Origin: Lingula anatina | Taxonomy: Eukaryota; Brachiopoda; Lingulata; Lingulida; Lingulidae | Length of the DNA: 64,000 nucleotides | Direction of reading: 5' to 3' | Assembly (NCBI RefSeq): GCF_001039355.2 | Contig: NW_019775547.1 | Location: 839,637 to 903,636 of the forward strand | Part shown: positions 59,801 to 64,000 of the stretch, piece by piece | How positions within the stretch are numbered: the first letter of the stretch is position 1 | Layout of the letters: every line of letters starts with the position of its first letter | Position numbers and translations under genes: made by a program | The notes under the pieces: generated by a model | Database searches by the model: none | Seen by the model: only the letters and a program-made list of their open reading frames with translations | Told to the model about the DNA's origin: nothing

Positions 59801-62299
59801 GCCATGTGTGGTGTACTAATGATAGCCCTTCCCGTGCCTGTCATAGTGAACAATTTTGCTATGTATTACACCCATGCTCAAGCAAAACTTAAACTTCCCA
59901 AGAAAAAGAAAAATCCGTTTATTGGATTTGCTGACCCATTGCGGTGCCAAGGCGGATTCGGGGTGCCCAGTGAGTGCCCAGGGAGCGAGTTTTCTTCTCG
60001 AGTGCCTACCCCGGACACCAGCTGCCAGTATTCTGCTGAATGCAACAATAACCCGGACAAAGAGGGTAACGAAGACAGCCTGGAAGACAGCGGAGACAGC
60101 GAGATGGCGAAAGTCAACGGTAGCACTAACGCATCAGGTAGGCGGAGAAATTAGCATTATTTATAAAGATCAGTGTTACGCCCCAATCAAACCTTTGCTA
60201 AATGGTACAGCTATAAAACCAAAGAAAGGAAGGTAAGCATACAGATAAGATTTCATAAAGAATTGCATTTTTGGCTGTCTAATTTACTGTTAAATTGTTC
60301 TTGCTGCATTCTCCGATGAACTATTATTACTATTGTGCTAAGGAATAGAAAAAAAGTATAGAGACCTTAGCAAATGTTTATGTTATCGAATCTCGAGCAC
60401 TTGCGTCAAATGTATCCCAATAACGTCAACTTAATTGTTAACCTTTTATCACATTTCTCATATTTTTAGATTTTACAAAAAAATATTAATGAGGCCCCGG
60501 TCAATGTTGTAAATAATCATTAACGACAATGTCATGAACGAGTAAGTGCGACGAAAAATGGTACCAATCGATAACGGAAGTTTATCGCCATTGGTTAAAA
60601 TCGATACATTTTCGATAATAGCACAAATTATTTATAGCAAAAACAGAAGAAACAGTATCTACTTCGCACAATATTTTCAATATAAACGAACACAGTTTTG
60701 ATAATAACAAGTATCCCATGATTGATAACGGGACAGTGATACTACATTCTTGACAAGTGCCATTTACTTGTTAAGTGAATGCAGCTGACGTAATTGTTCT
60801 GTTTTTTAAAGGTAACCTTTTTATCATCATTATATTTTGAAATACAGCTTGCTGTACACTGCTGCCCCTCCCCTTTAAAAATTGATATACAGATAAATAA
60901 TATTACTCATACTAGAGTGAGTAGAATATAATTTTAATTATATTTGTGCCGAGTTTTAAACTGATCCTAGGCCAAGTCCAAGTTTTAACTAAGTAACTGG
61001 CACAAAACATGCTCCTAATACTGACCAACGCCTTATAACTTGCATAAGTCGAATAAAGTGCATCGTTTTTTGTTTTTATTCTTTCTATATGGAATTATCT
61101 TGGACTCCCGAATAACCGCACTCGTTACTTTGTCAATATGATTCATGTCAGAGTGCCCCTTGTTAACTTTTTTTTCCAGTCAGGCAGGTAATCACCCATC
61201 TCTATAAACACTTCAGTTTCATTTTATTACAAAATAATTCACACTTAGGCCCTACTAGGATGGTATTTTCGATTTATTTTTAGATAATCTACTTTTGCTT
61301 ATTCTTATGCTGAATCATAAGGTGATTGTTATTCTTAAACTTTATGCTTTTTAAAGCTCGAAAACAATCAAATAATTACAGTAAGAATAAAACTTTGTGA
61401 TCCCAACCAAGCTATAGGACCAACCGTGCTTATTATCTCTGTACTTTCAGCAGCTTCAGCTACCGGAGAACACACGGCCATCACGGTCACATTCACCGAC
61501 GAAGTGGTCGCTCCTTCCACACCACCACAACTCCAAGTGCCTCAGAGTTTTCCACGTATGAGAGTGGACTCCATGTCCCGTCGTAATCCTCTGGGACGAC
61601 GCCTTAGCCTCTTGCCTAATGGGGGACACATGCCCCCACCCAACCTAGGGGATGAGCATATCAAAGGTAAACGAAATATTTGTCATTGCGTATTTCATGA
61701 ATTAATCACGCAACAGGTATTATTGAGGGGGGGGGGGGGGAGGCAATGACATAGGAAGGTTACTTAAGTTTATCGTGATCAAGTTCTGACACTAACAAAC
61801 CAATGGCAAATCTCTGGCATGCTCCTGGCCCTTATCCCTAGAGAGAGGGGGGCGCCTTAGAATCGCTCACAGCAACATCTACGTCTAGTCTAAAATATTT
61901 TCACATTCTCTCAACTTTATCCCGCTTTATATTTGCGTCAACAAACAAGACACAGTATGACGAATTTTTTTTCTTAAATAGCGTACAGATTTGAAGTGCT
62001 ACTTGGTCTGGTCTGTTTCCCTGTTGAAAATATAAACAAAAATTTAAAAAAGTAATGATAAATGGTGTTTTATACTGTAAAGTCTCCACAAGACGCCTCC
62101 GTGACACCTCGCAAAGTACTGGAATCCCTTTTAGTCCAACTGATTATATGCAGTAAATTTCCCCAGTTTCTGCAGCTATTTTTGCAAGTTTTTGATATAC
62201 TGCTTCATTTATTCATTTTTTAAAAAATCTCTTGCAGAAAATGGACATTCCGGACGTCGAAGAACAAACATATTACAGCTACCCGAGGTGGGGGTATAG
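56841..62299 (+). CDS. Voltage-gated potassium channel, Shaw/Kv3 type (frame break in S1-S2 linker)
   Basis: Exons 56841-57452, 59076-60137 (interrupted), 61451-61666, 62238-62299. Exon 1 carries the T1 tetramerisation domain (VVINVGGVRYETYKSTL, FFDRHPGIFVMILNYYRTG) with the Shaw-type [20 protein letters not shown]. Exon 2 has S1 (SLLFIVISITAFCLET), S4 with Arg/Lys at every third position (LFRLIRIFRIFKLTRHF), the selectivity filter TTLGYGD and S6 with PVPVIV. The cytoplasmic tail is basic then Ser-rich, ending LPEVGV and TAG at 62297. S1 reads in frame with exon 1, but S2 onward reads in another frame. Splicing 59214-59269 (GT...AG, 56 nt) restores a 631-aa frame; an assembly indel or a pseudogene are alternatives. 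The ATG at 56841 is the first ATG in frame. Expected product: fast delayed-rectifier channel of excitable cells. Confidence 0.88.
58731..58912. mobile_element. MITE-like element, family A copy 4 (decayed)
   Basis: Starts gcctgtagtcaggaatttca, has tccttttccgaaaaaaattg like the other copies, and ends cccctgtctacggt. Termini are degenerate. It is intronic in the Kv3 gene. Confidence 0.4.
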
Positions 62300-62679
62300 C
62301 GATAGGACGTGCTTCACTTCACGTGCTCAGGTTGCCATTACCCCCCCCCCCTCCCCTGGCCCAGTGGCAGTCTTCGCAGTGACCGCACCTGAATGTACAG
62401 CAATCGGCAGCCAACTCCAGATCAGTATTACCAATTTATTAACTCTAATGAAACCATGGAAACCGCGTACAAAGTGTGCACACCGTGAGAAGCAAGCAGG
62501 TGTCTGTTACCGGCAAACTGCACATCTACAGCCTCCAGACTTATATTATTTACATATTGCTTTACCAGAGCAGTCTGCCTTAAATTATTTCCATTTATTT
62601 CCTTATCGGATACAAAGATAAGCTGAATGAGTCTATACGAGTGTTTTACTTCCAAGAAATATGTTATCAATGTTTTAAA

Positions 62680-62685
62680 AATAAA
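62680..62685 (+). terminator. Poly(A) signal AATAAA of the Kv3 gene
   Basis: Canonical AATAAA about 380 bp after the TAG at 62297-62299, in ttttaaaaataaacaat. Confidence 0.45.
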
Positions 62686-63528
62686 CAATTTTCATGAGAG
62701 GTTTACATAACGCTGCTCAATCGGAAGCTCTCCCTAAACAGTACATAGTTGGAAACGTTTTATGCCATTGTAATATTAAAATTGTGAATGACAAGACAAA
62801 ATGCTCTAGGTTAATATAACAAATAGACCCAATGCATTATATGGAAATTTGAAATGTAATACCCAAATAAGCGATACAGTATGCAGTTGACCTACGACAA
62901 AACAGAAGGCATTAAACTGCTATGCAATTGATAGGTTGTATTATCCATGTTGCACTCATTAAAAAAGCCGTTTTAACTTGATGCTTTGCAAAAATGGAAT
63001 GTTATTTTTCTAATCCACTCCCTACTTCTATTCATATTGTATGTAAGCTCCATCGGCTGATACAAGGGTAACAAACAAAACTGCCCATTTTCATCTCCAC
63101 ATTCCAATAGTATTGAAGAGTGGGAAGACCAAAAAAGGGGTGGGCTGACGTTTGGCTATCTTTACTTAGTTTTGATCTGCCGCTGATGCCTTCTAAATGG
63201 TTTTTCATTTACAAAAAAATGTTAATCAACACCTTTCTTGTTAACAATTATACAAAGCTACCTAATGTAGTTCAAAAATGAAAAATATTTGATAACAATG
63301 ATCTTAGTGGGCATTTTTACATCCAAGTTTGTGCCATACTTACTGGAGTTTCACCCAGAAAAAGTCGTAAGTTTTGTGCTATAGTTACTGTTACTGCTTT
63401 CACTTTGATATTAAAGAAACGATTTCATGATAACACTATAGCAATCTATGTCATTTGACTAAACAAATGTTACAGGCTCGAAATAACTGAACCAATAAGT
63501 ATTCTTCCAACTTTTCTGGTGCTTCTGT

Positions 63529-64000
63529 TTACTTAGACTGGGACCGTGATCGTGATCTTGATCTTGAGGCACTGAAATTATAAAACATTGTATTTTTAAT
63601 GTTCTGAAGAAAACTATCACAATTTCTCTTAGGGTGCTTTCCCAGAGATTTAGATCGATATAAAGATTAAGAGTTCGACCTAACTCCCTGGGGGTTCACG
63701 CTAAATTGCAGTCAGCCGAGCAGGCACCATAGTTAATTTCCCCCTTACAGCTTTTAGTAGGCAGGACAGATGCTTAAGCCAGCCAAGCTGACAGTAATCT
63801 AGTGAGACTCCCCACAGGGATAGATCGATCTAAAAATCTATGGAAATGGGGTGTTAATGTCTAAATCAATCATCTATCTGAAATTGCAAAAAGTCAATTT
63901 TCAATTCAGAAGACTGTTAAGTAACCTGACAGATAAATCAAAGCATGAACTAAAAAATACAGACTAACCTCTTTTTTGCAGGTGATTTAGACTTGTCCTT
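63529..64000 (-). CDS. C-terminal exons of an SR-family splicing factor (5' part outside window)
   Basis: Minus-strand exon 64000-63969 reads KDKSKSPAKK and ends at a gttagt donor. The last exon 63571-63529 follows a taatttcag acceptor and, in matching phase, reads S-A then SRSRSRSRSQSK with TAA at 63531-63529. The serial Arg-Ser dipeptides and the Lys/Ser-Pro stretch are those of an RS domain, as in SRSF4/5/6-type pre-mRNA splicing factors; which member cannot be told from 24 residues. The intron 63968-63572 contains a MITE (63638-63852). Both coding pieces are short, so they are easy to miss. Confidence 0.75.
63638..63852. mobile_element. MITE-like TIR element, family D copy 2
   Basis: Begins tttcccagagatttagatcg and ends atctatggaaatggggt, with inner TAGATCGATCTA near the right end. 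It matches the reverse complement of 10594-10800 over its length, including CTAACTCCCTGGGGGTTCAC and CTGACAGTAATCT. It lies in the last intron of the SR-factor gene. Confidence 0.65.

Noticed and set aside
62300-62621. Long plus-strand frame over the last Kv3 exon
   Set aside because: It is in a different frame from the one set by the splice phase, which ends at TAG 62297-62299.
1-64000. CRISPR arrays, operons, prophage, tRNA and rRNA genes
   Set aside because: Eukaryotic intron-containing DNA; no repeat-spacer array, and no tRNA or rRNA signature was found by eye.

Overview
The window is animal nuclear DNA: intron-rich, AT-rich, with GT-AG introns of mostly 0.1-3 kb, clear animal orthologues, LINE and MITE debris, and many copies of the palindrome TACATGTA, which is common in marine invertebrate genomes. 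A lophotrochozoan (mollusc, annelid, brachiopod or similar) is most likely, but an invertebrate deuterostome cannot be excluded. Exons were placed by hand from splice signals, reading-frame continuity and remembered family features; no database search was run.

Layout. 203-2438 (+): last exons of an unidentified basic Ser-rich protein with two alternative C-termini, one a tail-anchor helix. 5262-9015 (-): PIGB, GPI mannosyltransferase 3, with an AT-AC U12-type intron and a charged insertion of about 145 residues. 9290-15400: repeat-rich, with two 5'-truncated LINE fragments, a TIR element with a second copy at the far end of the window, another MITE and a hammerhead-like motif. 15425-23666 (+): a 12-exon type I receptor (IgGFc-binding N-terminal-like domain, Ca-binding Asp motifs, TSP1, serial EB/EGF-like modules, one TM helix, tail with YTSL, YVEM and YVNA tyrosine motifs). 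24717-27587 (+): the 3' part of a near-identical tandem copy, joined at a poly-G run and a single N. 29104-30471 (-): F-box protein. 32415-39261 (+): ethanolaminephosphotransferase (EPT1/SELENOI). 41522-47653 (-) and 47912-51748 (+): DEPTOR and DSCC1, head to head over 258 bp, the same pairing as in human. 51974-54183 (-): secreted EndoU ribonuclease. 56841-62299 (+): Shaw/Kv3 potassium channel with a reading-frame problem in the S1-S2 linker. 63529-64000 (-): end of an SR splicing factor.

Most genes are unrelated single-copy housekeeping loci. The DEPTOR-DSCC1 pair is probably an ancient unit sharing one promoter region. The receptor cluster is the accessory, fast-evolving part: tandem duplication, symmetrical phase-1 EB exons that can be gained or lost without frame damage, intronic MITEs, and an unchanged signalling tail. 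It is the best candidate here for an undescribed, probably immune or phagocytic, recognition system; the ligand and function are inference.
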